Assembly: GCF_000685355.1 (NCBI RefSeq)
Contig: NZ_JHET01000002.1
Location: forward strand, 1 to 64,000
Direction of reading: 5' to 3'
DNA from: Microbacterium sp. CH12i
GTDB lineage: Bacteria > Actinomycetota > Actinomycetes > Actinomycetales > Microbacteriaceae
Length of the DNA stretch: 64,000 nt
The notes beneath the pieces are model-generated. The model had not been told where the DNA came from, searched no databases, and worked only from the letters and a program-made list of their open reading frames with translations. Below, one piece after another: positions 37,488-46,296 of the stretch (position 1 is its first letter; each line of letters begins with the position of its first letter). The position numbers and the translations under genes were made by a program.

Positions 37488-38672
37488 ATGACAAGTGTCA
37501 TCGTGGCAGGCGCACGAACGCCGATCGGCAAGCTTTTGGGCGCATTCACATCGCTGACTGCGTCTGACCTGGGAGGACACGCGATCGAAGCGGCGATCTC
37601 CCGTGCGGGAGTGCAGTCCGCCGATCTCGAAGCCGTCTACTTCGGCAACGTCGTGCAGGCAGGGGTCGGCCCAAACCCCGCCCGACTTGCCGCTGCGGCC
37701 GGCGGCGTTCCGCTCACTGTCCCCGCGACCTCGATCAACAAGCTCTGCCTCTCCGGCCTGACCGCCCTCGGTCACGCCGATCTCGCTATACGCGGCGGAA
37801 TGCTGAAGACCGCGCTGGCAGGCGGCACAGAGTCGATGACGAATGCGCCCCACCTGACCCACGTCCGTTCCGGAGTGAAATACGGCCCCGGTGCCCTTTC
37901 GGACGCGCTCGACCAGGACGCACTGATCTGCGGTCTCGAGCACCTCGTGATGGGCGCTGGCACCGAGCAGCACCAGGCATCGATGGGGATCGGCCGACAG
38001 GAACAGGATGACTTCGCCGCGCGCTCGCATCAACTGGCCTCTGCAGCAGCAGATGGCGGCATCTTCGATGACGAGATCGTGCCGATCGCTGTGCGAAGCA
38101 AGCGACAAGAGATCGACATCCGTCGAGACGAGGGAATACGTGCCGACACCACGTCAGAATCTCTCGCTTCCCTGCGCCCGGCCTTTGCTCCCGACGGGAC
38201 GATCACCGCAGGCTCGGCCTCGCAGCTTTCAGATGGAGCGGCAGCGCTCGTGGTGATGGACAAAGCCGAAGCGCAACGGCGCGGGCTGTCGTGGATCGCC
38301 GAGATCGTCTCCTACGCGACAGTCGCGGGGCCGACACCCTCGCTCCTGCATCAACCGGCGCGCGCCATCGAGAAGGCAGCAGCCGTTGCAGGCGTGAGCG
38401 TCTCCGATCTCGACCTGCTCGAGATCAACGAGGCGTTCGCGAGCGTGGCGATCGCCTCGATGCGCGAACTGCAGGTCAACCCCGAGCGCGTCAATGTCAA
38501 CGGCGGCGCGATCGCGCTGGGTCACCCGGTCGGGATGTCAGGCGCGCGCCTCGCCCTCACGCTCGCGCTCGCGCTGCGCAGACGAGGCGGGGGACTGGGA
38601 GTCGCCGCACTTTGCGGAGGCGGCGGTCAAGGAGATGCCATCATTCTTCGCGTCACGGAGGACAGCAAATGA
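37488..38672 (+). CDS. Thiolase (acetyl-CoA acetyltransferase family)
   Basis: A 394-residue thiolase that cleaves 3-ketoacyl-CoA with CoA. VAGARTPIGKLLGAF at the N-terminus, nucleophile Cys in INKLCLSGLTALGHAD, NEAFASVAIAS, NGGAIALGHPVGMSGAR and the C-terminal ALCGGGGQGDAI with its second cysteine are all present. It starts the operon with SDR and hydratase genes joined by 4-bp overlaps. GAGGAGGAT precedes the ATG at 37488. Confidence 0.94.
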   Translation: MTSVIVAGARTPIGKLLGAFTSLTASDLGGHAIEAAISRAGVQSADLEAVYFGNVVQAGVGPNPARLAAAAGGVPLTVPATSINKLCLSGLTALGHADLAIRGGMLKTALAGGTESMTNAPHLTHVRSGVKYGPGALSDALDQDALICGLEHLVMGAGTEQHQASMGIGRQEQDDFAARSHQLASAAADGGIFDDEIVPIAVRSKRQEIDIRRDEGIRADTTSESLASLRPAFAPDGTITAGSASQLSDGAAALVVMDKAEAQRRGLSWIAEIVSYATVAGPTPSLLHQPARAIEKAAAVAGVSVSDLDLLEINEAFASVAIASMRELQVNPERVNVNGGAIALGHPVGMSGARLALTLALALRRRGGGLGVAALCGGGGQGDAIILRVTEDSK

Positions 38673-39424
38673 ACATCAATGGAATCAGCGCGCTCGTCAC
38701 AGGAGCCGCATCAGGGCTCGGCGCGACAACTGCGAGCGCCTTGGCGGAGCGCGGCGCACAGGTGCTCGGCCTGGACCTTGCCGCGAGCATCGAGCGTGCC
38801 GGCACGGCACCTGCCAACGTGCGATACGTCGCCGCGGATGTCACCAGCGAAGAGCAGGTGAGTCATGCTCTCACGATGATCACCGATGCTCCACTGCGGC
38901 TCGTCGTCAACTGCGCCGGCATCGCGCCCGCCCGGCGCATCCTGTCATCACGCGGCCCCCACGACCTCGCCACGTTCCAACGAACCATCGACATCAACCT
39001 GGTCGGGACGTTCAATGTCCTTCGCCTGGCGGCCGAGGTGATCGCCAAGACCGAGCCGGACGAGGGCGGACAGCGCGGACTCATCGTGAACACCGCCTCT
39101 GTCGCCGCCTATGAGGGGCAGATCGGGCAGATCGCTTACGCCGCCTCCAAGGGTGGAGTGGTGGCGATGACGATCGCCGCCGCACGAGACCTCGCCCGTT
39201 ACGGCATCCGCGTGGACACGATCGCACCCGGCATCCTCGACACGCCGATGCTGTCCTCACTCGGAGAAGAGGTCAACGCATCACTCGCTGCGACGGTGCC
39301 CTTCCCCCACCGGCTCGGACGACCTGCGGAATACGCACAGCTGGTCATGATGCTCGCCGAGCACGACTACATCAACGGTGAGACCGTACGGCTGGACGGC
39401 GCACTCCGGATGGCTCCGCAGTGA
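38669..39424 (+). CDS. SDR-family 3-hydroxyacyl-CoA dehydrogenase-like protein
   Basis: A 251-residue short-chain dehydrogenase similar to type II 3-hydroxyacyl-CoA dehydrogenase. It has the NAD motif TGAASGLGATTA with D in LGLDLAA, NCAGIAPA, catalytic Ser region NTASVAAYEGQIGQIAYAASKGG (YAASK) and APGILDTPML. ATG at 38669 overlaps the thiolase stop (ATGA). In the operon it would oxidise the 3-hydroxyacyl-CoA made by the adjacent hydratase for the thiolase. Confidence 0.9.
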   Translation: MNINGISALVTGAASGLGATTASALAERGAQVLGLDLAASIERAGTAPANVRYVAADVTSEEQVSHALTMITDAPLRLVVNCAGIAPARRILSSRGPHDLATFQRTIDINLVGTFNVLRLAAEVIAKTEPDEGGQRGLIVNTASVAAYEGQIGQIAYAASKGGVVAMTIAAARDLARYGIRVDTIAPGILDTPMLSSLGEEVNASLAATVPFPHRLGRPAEYAQLVMMLAEHDYINGETVRLDGALRMAPQ

Positions 39425-40191
39425 CCGGGCTCATCGTCTCGGTCGAGGAGACGATCACCCACATACGGCTGGCGCGGCCAGACGATGGCAACGCTCTCGA
39501 TCTCGAACTCGCGGCGGCATTCGAGGACGCAGTTTCCACCGCGAGATCAGACGGAACAAGCGTTATAACCTTAACAGCGAACGGGCCGCTCTTCTGCGGG
39601 GGTGGCGACGTCGCGGCAATGTGCGGTGCCCCCGATCCGGCCGCCTACACATATGAGCTCGCCAGCAGTCTTCACAGAGCACTGCTAGCCCTCGCCGAAT
39701 CAGGCGTGATTGTGGTCGCTGCCGTCCAAGGCGCAGCAGCCGGAGCAGGGTTCGGGATCGTTCTTAACGCCGACTATGTCGTCGCCGCCGAGAACGCGAC
39801 CTTCCTGACGGCATACTCCGCGCTTGGCGTGAGCCCGGACGGCGGCACGACCCATCTGCTCCCCCACGTCGTCGGTACGAGGCGTGCAGCGGCGCTCGCT
39901 CTTGCAGGCCGCCGACTGGATGCACGCACTGCACTGGAGTGGGGCGTCGTCAACGACGTGGTCGCGCCGGATGCCCTCACTGAAGCCGCAGCATCAATGG
40001 CCCGATCGATCGCACGCACGCCCGCTGCTGCACTCGCGGCGACCAAACGACTGCTGAACGCCGCGTGGATCCAAGGGTACGGTGAGCACCTCGCCCAGGA
40101 GGCAGAGTCCATCGCGAGACTCATGGCGACCGAAGAGTCCCGCGCACTCCAGCATGCTTTCTTGGCGCGGCGCCGCCCTGCCGTCAAATGA
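39421..40191 (+). CDS. Enoyl-CoA hydratase/isomerase, PaaG-like
   Basis: A 256-residue crotonase-fold protein. The oxyanion motif FCGGGDVAAM is normal, but the first catalytic Glu is replaced (GAGFGIVLNAD). The second position carries Asp in YSALGVSPDGGTTHLLP, the pattern of PaaG-like isomerases rather than hydratases. GTG at 39421 overlaps the SDR stop (GTGA). It completes the coupled thiolase-SDR-crotonase operon, and double-bond isomerisation is the more likely role. Confidence 0.87.
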   Translation: MTGLIVSVEETITHIRLARPDDGNALDLELAAAFEDAVSTARSDGTSVITLTANGPLFCGGGDVAAMCGAPDPAAYTYELASSLHRALLALAESGVIVVAAVQGAAAGAGFGIVLNADYVVAAENATFLTAYSALGVSPDGGTTHLLPHVVGTRRAAALALAGRRLDARTALEWGVVNDVVAPDALTEAAASMARSIARTPAAALAATKRLLNAAWIQGYGEHLAQEAESIARLMATEESRALQHAFLARRRPAVK

Positions 40192-40261
40192 TGATCGAGG
40201 GAGAATGTATGTGTAGGTCGAGGTCTCTCTCCCGCACCAAGTGCACCACGAACGAGGAGTA

Positions 40262-41179
40262 ATGATGAACGAGCGACCGATGCGCGTGCGCCGTAGTTGC
40301 CTCACGGTCCCCGGCAGCAGCATTCGCATGCTTGAGAAATCTGCTTCCCTCCCCGTCGACGAGGTGATACTTGACCTTGAGGACTCGGTGGCGCCCTCAG
40401 CCAAGGCTGAGGCCCGTGTGAATATACTGACTGCGCTAAGACAGCACGATTGGGGTCAGAAGACTGTGGTGGTGCGCATCAACCACATCGACTCACCATG
40501 GTTCGCTGAGGATCTCGAAGTGGTGGGCGCCGCAGCTGAGCTCTGGGATGCGGTGATGCTGCCGAAGGTCTCCAAACGCTCCTATGTCGAATCGGTTGAT
40601 AGCGCATTGTCTGAATTCGAACGACGAGTCGGCACCCCCGTAGGTCAGATCGGAATGGAGCTGCAGATCGAAGATCCCCTCGGACTGCAGCGCGTCGACG
40701 ATCTCATCGCCTCCTCTTCGCGGGTCGAGACGGTTGTCTACGGACCTGGCGACTTCATGGCTGCGATGCAACTGCCGTCACTCACGATCGGAGCGGCTGC
40801 AGGTGCTGCGCAACTCGTCGTCGATGCCGCACTCGTACAGCTGGCCTTCGCGGCGCGACGGAATGGCATCCAGGTTATCGACGGCCCCTATGCAGTCATC
40901 GGCGACGACGAGGGCCTCGACCGCGCGGCATCAAGAGTCGCCGGAATGGGCTTCGACGGAAAATGGGTTGTGCACCCGTCGCAGATCGAGACCTGCAACC
41001 GCGTGTTCACACCCGACGAGCAGTTGTATGAGCGAGCCAAGGCGCTTCTGGATGCTTACGATAAGAGCCAGAAAGAATCTGGAGCTGGAGCCGCCACGTT
41101 TGGCGGAGAGATGATCGACGAAGCAACCCGAAAGATGGCAGAGATGACGGTGCAACGAAGGCTTCGCGCGATCGGCTGA
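40262..41179 (+). CDS. CitE/HpcH-type CoA-ester lyase
   Basis: A 305-residue TIM-barrel lyase of the citrate-lyase-beta/malyl-CoA lyase group. SCLTVPGSSIRMLEKSASLPVDEVILDLEDSVAP carries the CoA-pocket PGS and metal-binding DLEDSV (DEVILDLEDSVAP). VVVRIN, AVMLPKVS, GMELQIEDPLGL (metal Glu and Asp) and GKWVVHPSQIE follow. Malyl-, methylmalyl- or citramalyl-CoA cleavage are possible. ATG at 40262 follows GAGGAG. It is 70 bp after the crotonase gene. Confidence 0.88.
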   Translation: MMNERPMRVRRSCLTVPGSSIRMLEKSASLPVDEVILDLEDSVAPSAKAEARVNILTALRQHDWGQKTVVVRINHIDSPWFAEDLEVVGAAAELWDAVMLPKVSKRSYVESVDSALSEFERRVGTPVGQIGMELQIEDPLGLQRVDDLIASSSRVETVVYGPGDFMAAMQLPSLTIGAAAGAAQLVVDAALVQLAFAARRNGIQVIDGPYAVIGDDEGLDRAASRVAGMGFDGKWVVHPSQIETCNRVFTPDEQLYERAKALLDAYDKSQKESGAGAATFGGEMIDEATRKMAEMTVQRRLRAIG

Positions 41180-41251
41180 AGCCCGCCGCAGCCACCGCGC
41201 CCGTTGATCTGCGAGAATGTAGCATCTGAAATATTCTTCGGGGGCACAACG

Positions 41252-41986
41252 ATGACTGACCTAAGCGCACTCGCCAACAACGGGATCGGAAGCTTGTGGG
41301 TAAAGCCTCACGATCGTGCACGGTCGGTCGATTTTGGCATGACCGCCCGTGATCGGGTCGCCCGAGAACTCCGGCATCGGGTCCTATTGGGTTCACTCAA
41401 AGCAGGAGATCGGCTCGACCTGGATGCACTCGCCGAGGAGTTCGGCACGAGCCGGACGCCAATCCGCGAGGCGACGCTCGAGCTTGCCAACGACAACCTG
41501 GTGAAACTGGCACCTCGCAGCGGTATCACGGTGCTAGGCATCACCGCATCAGATCTCCTCGACAACTTCGAGATCATGGCGGATCTTGCGGGAATGGCGG
41601 CGGGCTGGGCGGCTATCCGAGCCACTGCTGAGGACGTGGACCGCATTCGAACCCGCTGCGACGCGGTGGTCTCGGCATCCGAAACCGGCAGCGACGTCGC
41701 ACTGGCGAACTTCGAGTTCCACCGGAGCGTCAATCAAGCGAGTCATTCGTCCCGCGTGATGGCACTGATCGCTCAGACCGCGCGGCTGTTTCCCGAGCGA
41801 TTCTCCGATGTGGTCCCCGACCAGGTGCCATGCAGTCTCCGCGAGCATGCCGAGTTGGTTGACGCCATCATCGATCGCGACCGAGCGAGAGCACAGCATC
41901 TGATGGTGAATCACTTCCAGGACGCGGCCGTCCGCCTACGCGGCCACCTCCACGTCGAAGACGATCCACTGATCCCCGCTCAATAA
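41252..41986 (+). CDS. GntR-family regulator (FCD/FadR subfamily)
   Basis: A 244-residue regulator. N-terminal winged helix: RDRVARELRHRVLLGSLKAGDRLD (VARELRHRVLLGSLKAGDRL), then LAEEFGTSRTPIREATLELANDN (FGTSRTPIREATLEL). The FCD all-helical domain has metal-site-type residues (NFEFHRSV, EHAELVDAI). ATG at 41252 is preferred for its GGGGG-bearing leader. It probably controls the neighbouring CoA-ester genes in response to an organic acid; the target is not visible. Confidence 0.88.
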   Translation: MTDLSALANNGIGSLWVKPHDRARSVDFGMTARDRVARELRHRVLLGSLKAGDRLDLDALAEEFGTSRTPIREATLELANDNLVKLAPRSGITVLGITASDLLDNFEIMADLAGMAAGWAAIRATAEDVDRIRTRCDAVVSASETGSDVALANFEFHRSVNQASHSSRVMALIAQTARLFPERFSDVVPDQVPCSLREHAELVDAIIDRDRARAQHLMVNHFQDAAVRLRGHLHVEDDPLIPAQ

Positions 41987-42083
41987 ATTACCGCCGGACT
42001 CTTCGCGGCAGCGCCCGATTTCGATCTGCCGGAAAACCTGATATATTACATACAACATTTCCACGAAGGGGTTAGGAGCTCTC

Positions 42084-43052
42084 ATGGACGAGGAATCCAC
42101 GATCGATGTCACCACGCTGACACCACGCACTGTTGCGGTCATCAGCGCGTTGGAAAGGTCCTGGGGGCAAGGCAACGTCGACGCCCTCGATGCCGTACTT
42201 GCCCCCTCGTACGTCCGACGCGGACGCCGATCGCGTCAATCGAAGGAAGAGCTGAAGTCATCGATACTCGACATGCGCAGGGCTTTCCCGGATCTCGACA
42301 TGCGAGTCACTCGAGTCGTCGAAGGCGAGAATGACCTCGCTCTGTATTGGACGAGCAGCGGCACGCTCCACGACGAATATTTGGGCTTGCCACCCACCGG
42401 ACGGCAATATTCCGTTTCCGGCGCGACCTTCTCCCACTTCGAGGGTGACCGAATCGTCGAGGAGAATGTCATCTACGATCGTCGGGGAAAGTACTCCTCG
42501 CTCGGAGTTCCGCTCAGCGGCAGTTCGACCGTCGAAGAGCCCAATGCCAAGACGGCCGTCGGCATAGATGTGCTGCGGTCTATGCATCGGAAGATGGTGA
42601 CCGGCGTGACGGTCGTCGCCGTCGATTCTGACGGAGAACCTCGCGGTCTCGCGGTCAATGCATTCTCCAGCGTCTCTCTCGAGCCGCCCCTCATCCTGGT
42701 CTGCGTTCAGAAGTCCAGCTCGACGTACTCGCATCTGATCGCTGCAAGTCACTTCTCCGTCAGCGTACTCGCCGCAGATCAACTGAACGTCGCAAAGGTC
42801 TTCGCGACAAAGCAGGAGCGAAAGTTCGACCAGGTGGCATGGCATCACGGCGAGCACGGTGTGCCGCTCATCGACGGCGCGGCCGCAGCGATGGAACTTG
42901 AGCTCCAAGACACCTTGCACGCGTCGACGCACACAATCTTCATCGGACGAGTTCGCCGCATCACGACCACGGATGCCGCGCCCTTGGTCTACACGAATGG
43001 CGCGTTCTTTGACGGTGCGCAGCTCATCGAGGCGAGCGAATCACCCGCGTGA
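42084..43052 (+). CDS. Fusion of SnoaL-like domain and flavin reductase domain
   Basis: A 322-residue two-domain protein. Residues about 10-140 form a SnoaL/NTF2-like ester-cyclase-type domain (FPDLDMRVTRVVEGENDLALYWTSSGTH-like segment, here AFPDLDMRVTRVVEGE; GLPPTGRQYSVSGATFSHFE). Residues about 160-320 form a flavin reductase domain (VLRSMHRKMVTGVTVVAVD, GLAVNAFSSVSLEPPLILVC, ASHFSVSVLA, HTIFIGRVRRI). The reductase would supply reduced flavin to a partner oxygenase, and the LLM gene starts 50 bp downstream. The SnoaL fold includes limonene-epoxide-hydrolase-type and cyclase enzymes; its activity here is unknown. No stop or restart separates the domains. Confidence 0.85.
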   Translation: MDEESTIDVTTLTPRTVAVISALERSWGQGNVDALDAVLAPSYVRRGRRSRQSKEELKSSILDMRRAFPDLDMRVTRVVEGENDLALYWTSSGTLHDEYLGLPPTGRQYSVSGATFSHFEGDRIVEENVIYDRRGKYSSLGVPLSGSSTVEEPNAKTAVGIDVLRSMHRKMVTGVTVVAVDSDGEPRGLAVNAFSSVSLEPPLILVCVQKSSSTYSHLIAASHFSVSVLAADQLNVAKVFATKQERKFDQVAWHHGEHGVPLIDGAAAAMELELQDTLHASTHTIFIGRVRRITTTDAAPLVYTNGAFFDGAQLIEASESPA

Positions 43053-43101
43053 CGCCGCTTCTCATTCCCCACCAACACACTTCAGATTAGGAGACATAGC
43101 A

Positions 43102-44124
43102 GTGTCCAAGCTCGAGATTTATAGTTACCTCACACCGACAACGTTCGGGCAGTCGCTCGACGAGATCCAAGCGGGCTCGGCGGCGATCAGTGGCCTTGAC
43201 CGCGCGCTGATCGGTTACCACAGCTTCGGCCCAGATAACATCGTGCTCGCCGCGCTCGTGCTCGCCGCTAACCCAGAGCTGAACGTCCTCATCGCCCATC
43301 GCCCAGGCGTGATCGAGCCGCCCGTGGCAGCCCGCATGATCAGCACGCTCAGCCGCGTCTCAGATGGTCGCGTCGATCTTCACGTGCTTGCCGGTGGGGC
43401 ACCCGGCGATCAGCTGCGAGAGGGCGACTACGTCGCACACGATGATCGCTACCGGCGTGCCACCGAGTACGTGGAAGCGTTGCAGCAGATCTGGGCCGCC
43501 GAGGCACCCACCTCGCACAGCGGCGAGTTCTACAAGTTCGAGGACACCCGCCCAAACGAGATGAAGCCCGAAGAAGTTCGCATTCATATGGGCGGTGCCA
43601 GCGGTGCGGGCCTGGAGTTTGGTGCGGCGAAGGCCGATGTATACATGCTGTGGGGCGAGCCGCTGGAAGAAGTGCGCGCGCGGATCGAGGAGATTTCTGC
43701 AAAAGCCTCCGGATACGGACGTCCGACCCCACGCATCAGTCTGAGCCTGCGACTGTACCTCGGCGAAACCGAGGAGGAGGCGTGGTCTCTGGCCAGGTCT
43801 GAGCCCGCTTACCAAAAGTTCATCGAGCGGGGCGCTGAAGTATCGACGCGCGCGCATGCCGAAGACGCAGGCCGCAACCGTCAGCTCAAGGTGGCGCAGC
43901 AGGGTGAGGTGCACGACGATTGCCTATGGACGGGGCTAGTCGCGGCCATGAACGGGCTGGGGAATGCATCCGCGCTGGTCGGCACAGAGGATCGCGTCAT
44001 GGAATCATTGCGCGCATACCGCAAGCTTGGCGTCGACACATTCTTGATCTCCGGCAAGGGCGGAGACTGGGACCAGTCGCTGGCACCGCTCGCGACCGGA
44101 TGCGCCGTGAGCTGGCATGACTAA
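43102..44124 (+). CDS. LLM-class flavin-dependent monooxygenase
   Basis: A 340-residue luciferase-like TIM barrel of the alkanesulfonate monooxygenase type: IGYHSFGPDNIVLAALVLAANPELNVLIAHRPGVIEPPVAARMI (seen as NVLIAHRPGVIEPPVAARM), SDGRVDLHVLAGGAPGDQLREGD, HSGEFYKFEDTRP and a C-terminal GVDTFLISGKGG. It needs reduced FMN from a separate reductase, and the flavin reductase fusion is the next gene upstream. GTG at 43102 has TAGGAGA. The stop overlaps the following crotonase by 8 bp. Confidence 0.88.
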   Translation: MSKLEIYSYLTPTTFGQSLDEIQAGSAAISGLDRALIGYHSFGPDNIVLAALVLAANPELNVLIAHRPGVIEPPVAARMISTLSRVSDGRVDLHVLAGGAPGDQLREGDYVAHDDRYRRATEYVEALQQIWAAEAPTSHSGEFYKFEDTRPNEMKPEEVRIHMGGASGAGLEFGAAKADVYMLWGEPLEEVRARIEEISAKASGYGRPTPRISLSLRLYLGETEEEAWSLARSEPAYQKFIERGAEVSTRAHAEDAGRNRQLKVAQQGEVHDDCLWTGLVAAMNGLGNASALVGTEDRVMESLRAYRKLGVDTFLISGKGGDWDQSLAPLATGCAVSWHD

Positions 44125-44767
44125 GACGCCAGAGCTGATCAGAATCACTCCGTCGACGGCAGGAGCGACACGGCTGACGTTGGCTCGCGTACCGCGCCGG
44201 AATGCGGTGAACAAACAGCTGGCCGATGAGGTTTCGGCCGCCGTGGCGATGCTTGGCGAAGAAGGAGTTCGTGTCGCGATCCTCGACGCGGAAGGTCCCG
44301 CGTTCTGCGCCGGAGCGGATCTCGATGACCTTGTCGCAGGCGGGGCAGCCGTCGAACAGATCGTCGAGACGCTGAGCGGGACTCCCATCCATTGGACCGC
44401 GGTTGTGAACGGAGCTGTGCGTGGTGCGGGCCTGAGCATTCTTGCGGCGTGCTCCCGCGTGATCGTCACACCAGATTCCACATTCGGATTGCCGGAGATC
44501 AGCCGAGGATTCTTTCCTGCGGACCTCATCGGCGAACTGGCATCGATCGTCGGCGCGCGCCGCGCATTCAATCTTGCATTCCGGGGGGCACCGATCTCCG
44601 CGGAGACGGCACTGTCAATGGGGCTAGTCTCAGATGTCGTGGGGGTAGATGAGCTTGAAAGTTTCGTGGAAAGCTCATCCGCCGACCTTCTCGCGGTAGA
44701 ACCGTCGGCGCTTCGACACGGCGTCGAACTCTGGCAGTCTCACGCACGGTCCGCCGCGACCCTCTGA
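44117..44767 (+). CDS. Enoyl-CoA hydratase/isomerase family protein (short)
   Basis: A 216-residue crotonase-fold protein, about 40 residues shorter than usual at the C-terminus. LARVPRRNAVNKQLADEV and FCAGADLDDLV form the oxyanion region. The first catalytic position is Gly/Leu (GAGLSILAA) while the second Glu remains in FGLPEISRGFFPADL. It overlaps the LLM gene by 8 bp and may act on the product of that oxygenase after CoA activation. The function is not precise. Confidence 0.82.
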   Translation: MTKTPELIRITPSTAGATRLTLARVPRRNAVNKQLADEVSAAVAMLGEEGVRVAILDAEGPAFCAGADLDDLVAGGAAVEQIVETLSGTPIHWTAVVNGAVRGAGLSILAACSRVIVTPDSTFGLPEISRGFFPADLIGELASIVGARRAFNLAFRGAPISAETALSMGLVSDVVGVDELESFVESSSADLLAVEPSALRHGVELWQSHARSAATL

Positions 44768-44776
44768 GTCTGTCAT

Positions 44777-45427
44777 CTAGCTGTGGCCGGCGGCGCCCTC
44801 GTCGAGGGCCGCACCGGCCACAGGGCTGAGCGCACGTACCGCGAGCGCTGCGTGGTGGGCGGCGACCTCTTCCCGTCGGTATGGGCCATCCGAACGGAAC
44901 CAGCGGATAGTGGCGTTCGCCATCGACAACAACGCCCGTGCAGTGAGGGCAGCGTCATCGACAACTACCCCGCCGTGAGCGTGAGCGGATTCGATGAGCC
45001 GCACCAGAGCGCCCTCGTAGCTTCGGCGCTCGGCTGCGAGGACCTCCCACCACGCGTCCACCGTCCGCACCACTTCCAGTTCCAGCAAGTACAGCGCCGA
45101 TACGGCATTGTGAGTCAACACGAAGGACACGTGCCTTTCGACGAATAGGCGCACGGCCTCCAGCTCGCTGAGAGTGTCCAGGCCAGAATCGTCGAGGACG
45201 TGACGGTGAAGACGTTGATGGTTACGCAGCACGACTTCGAAGAGCAACTCCTCCTTCGAGGAGACATAGTAATAGAGGCTGCCCTTCAGGATGCCAACGG
45301 AATCAGCGATCTCCTGAGTCGTCGTTGCAGAGAACCCCTTCGTGGCGAAAAGGTTCTCCGCCGCTTCCAGGATGCTCTCGCGCCGCCGTCGCGCTTTCGG
45401 GCCTGCGACACGTTGACTTTCGATCAT
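44777..45427 (-). CDS. TetR-family regulator
   Basis: A 216-residue regulator with N-terminal HTH RRESILEAAENLFATKGFSATTTQEIADSVGILKGSLYYYVSSKEELL (FATKGFSATTTQEIADSVG, GSLYYYVSSKEELL), followed by an all-helical ligand domain. ATG at 45427 overlaps the upstream citrate-synthase-like stop by 1 bp; an upstream in-frame start is unlikely. It lies convergent to the crotonase gene 9 bp away. Confidence 0.9.
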   Translation of the reverse strand: MIESQRVAGPKARRRRESILEAAENLFATKGFSATTTQEIADSVGILKGSLYYYVSSKEELLFEVVLRNHQRLHRHVLDDSGLDTLSELEAVRLFVERHVSFVLTHNAVSALYLLELEVVRTVDAWWEVLAAERRSYEGALVRLIESAHAHGGVVVDDAALTARALLSMANATIRWFRSDGPYRREEVAAHHAALAVRALSPVAGAALDEGAAGHS

Positions 45428-46218
45428 CACGCCGGCTGCGGCCCCGTGTATTCGACCTGATCTGCTGGGGCATGCCTCCACCGGTTGCCCTGTTCCAGCT
45501 CTTCGACGATGTGCGCGGTGAGCCCGAGAGACCGAGCCGCGACGACGATGCCCCTGATTGACAGCCAGGGGAATCCGAGATCGAGGAGAATCGCGGCGAG
45601 GGCGCCAGTGACGTTCGCCCGGCGCAGAGGTGCACGGCCGGTCGCGCGATGAAGAGACTCTCCGAGCGCCTCTAACGTCTGGCAGTACGCGCCGGAAACC
45701 CCAAGCTTTTCCGCAAGGTTCAAAAGCTGGATCGCACGCGGGTCACCGTCAGTGTGCTGTGGGTGACCGAAGCCGGGGATCTGCTGCCGCTGCGCCCGCC
45801 TGTCAGCGACGAATTCGTCACACAGTTGTGCCACCCGGTCGGCGCCCTTTCCATCAGCGGCTTCCATGATCGATGACAGTATTTTGCCCACTTCCTCACC
45901 TGTGCCACCGTGCCAGTCTGCGATGCTGACCATCGCGCCAGCGAGACTCGCCTGAACGGGTGTTCCGCACGATGCGAGGGTCCGAGCAACGATAGAGGTC
46001 GGCGAAATACCATGATCGGCCAACGTCACAAGTATCGCATCGAGCATCGCCCGCTCGACGTCAGTCGCACGGTTCCCTCGGATCAGCAGGAACGCCATTT
46101 CCGCGTATGTTACGGAGCCGACGAGATCACTGAGCCGTTCACCGCGGATGATGACGTCATCCGTGGTGACCTGCGAAATGCTCGTGCGCCATGTCATATC
46201 CGTCATCGTGCTCTCCAT
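45427..46218 (-). CDS. Short citrate synthase-like protein / citryl-CoA lyase
   Basis: A 263-residue protein, much shorter than ordinary citrate synthase (about 370-430), matching the citryl-CoA lyase-like single-domain group. VTYAEMAFLLIRGNRATDVERAM (YAEMAFLLIRGNRATDVE), ASCGTPVQASLAGAMVSIADWHGG, and IPGFGHPQHTDGDPRAIQLLNLAE (IPGFGHPQHTDGDPRA) with the active-site His are clear. It is divergent from the CitE-type lyase at 46297, and the two share a promoter region. Formation or cleavage of a citryl-, citramalyl- or methylcitryl-CoA-like ester is plausible. Confidence 0.8.
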   Translation of the reverse strand: MESTMTDMTWRTSISQVTTDDVIIRGERLSDLVGSVTYAEMAFLLIRGNRATDVERAMLDAILVTLADHGISPTSIVARTLASCGTPVQASLAGAMVSIADWHGGTGEEVGKILSSIMEAADGKGADRVAQLCDEFVADRRAQRQQIPGFGHPQHTDGDPRAIQLLNLAEKLGVSGAYCQTLEALGESLHRATGRAPLRRANVTGALAAILLDLGFPWLSIRGIVVAARSLGLTAHIVEELEQGNRWRHAPADQVEYTGPQPA

Positions 46219-46296
46219 TCTTGGGGATGCCGGAGGACATCACCAATTTTTTGACCAACGTTTGAATAATCGACGATACACCTCTAAAGTGAAGCC

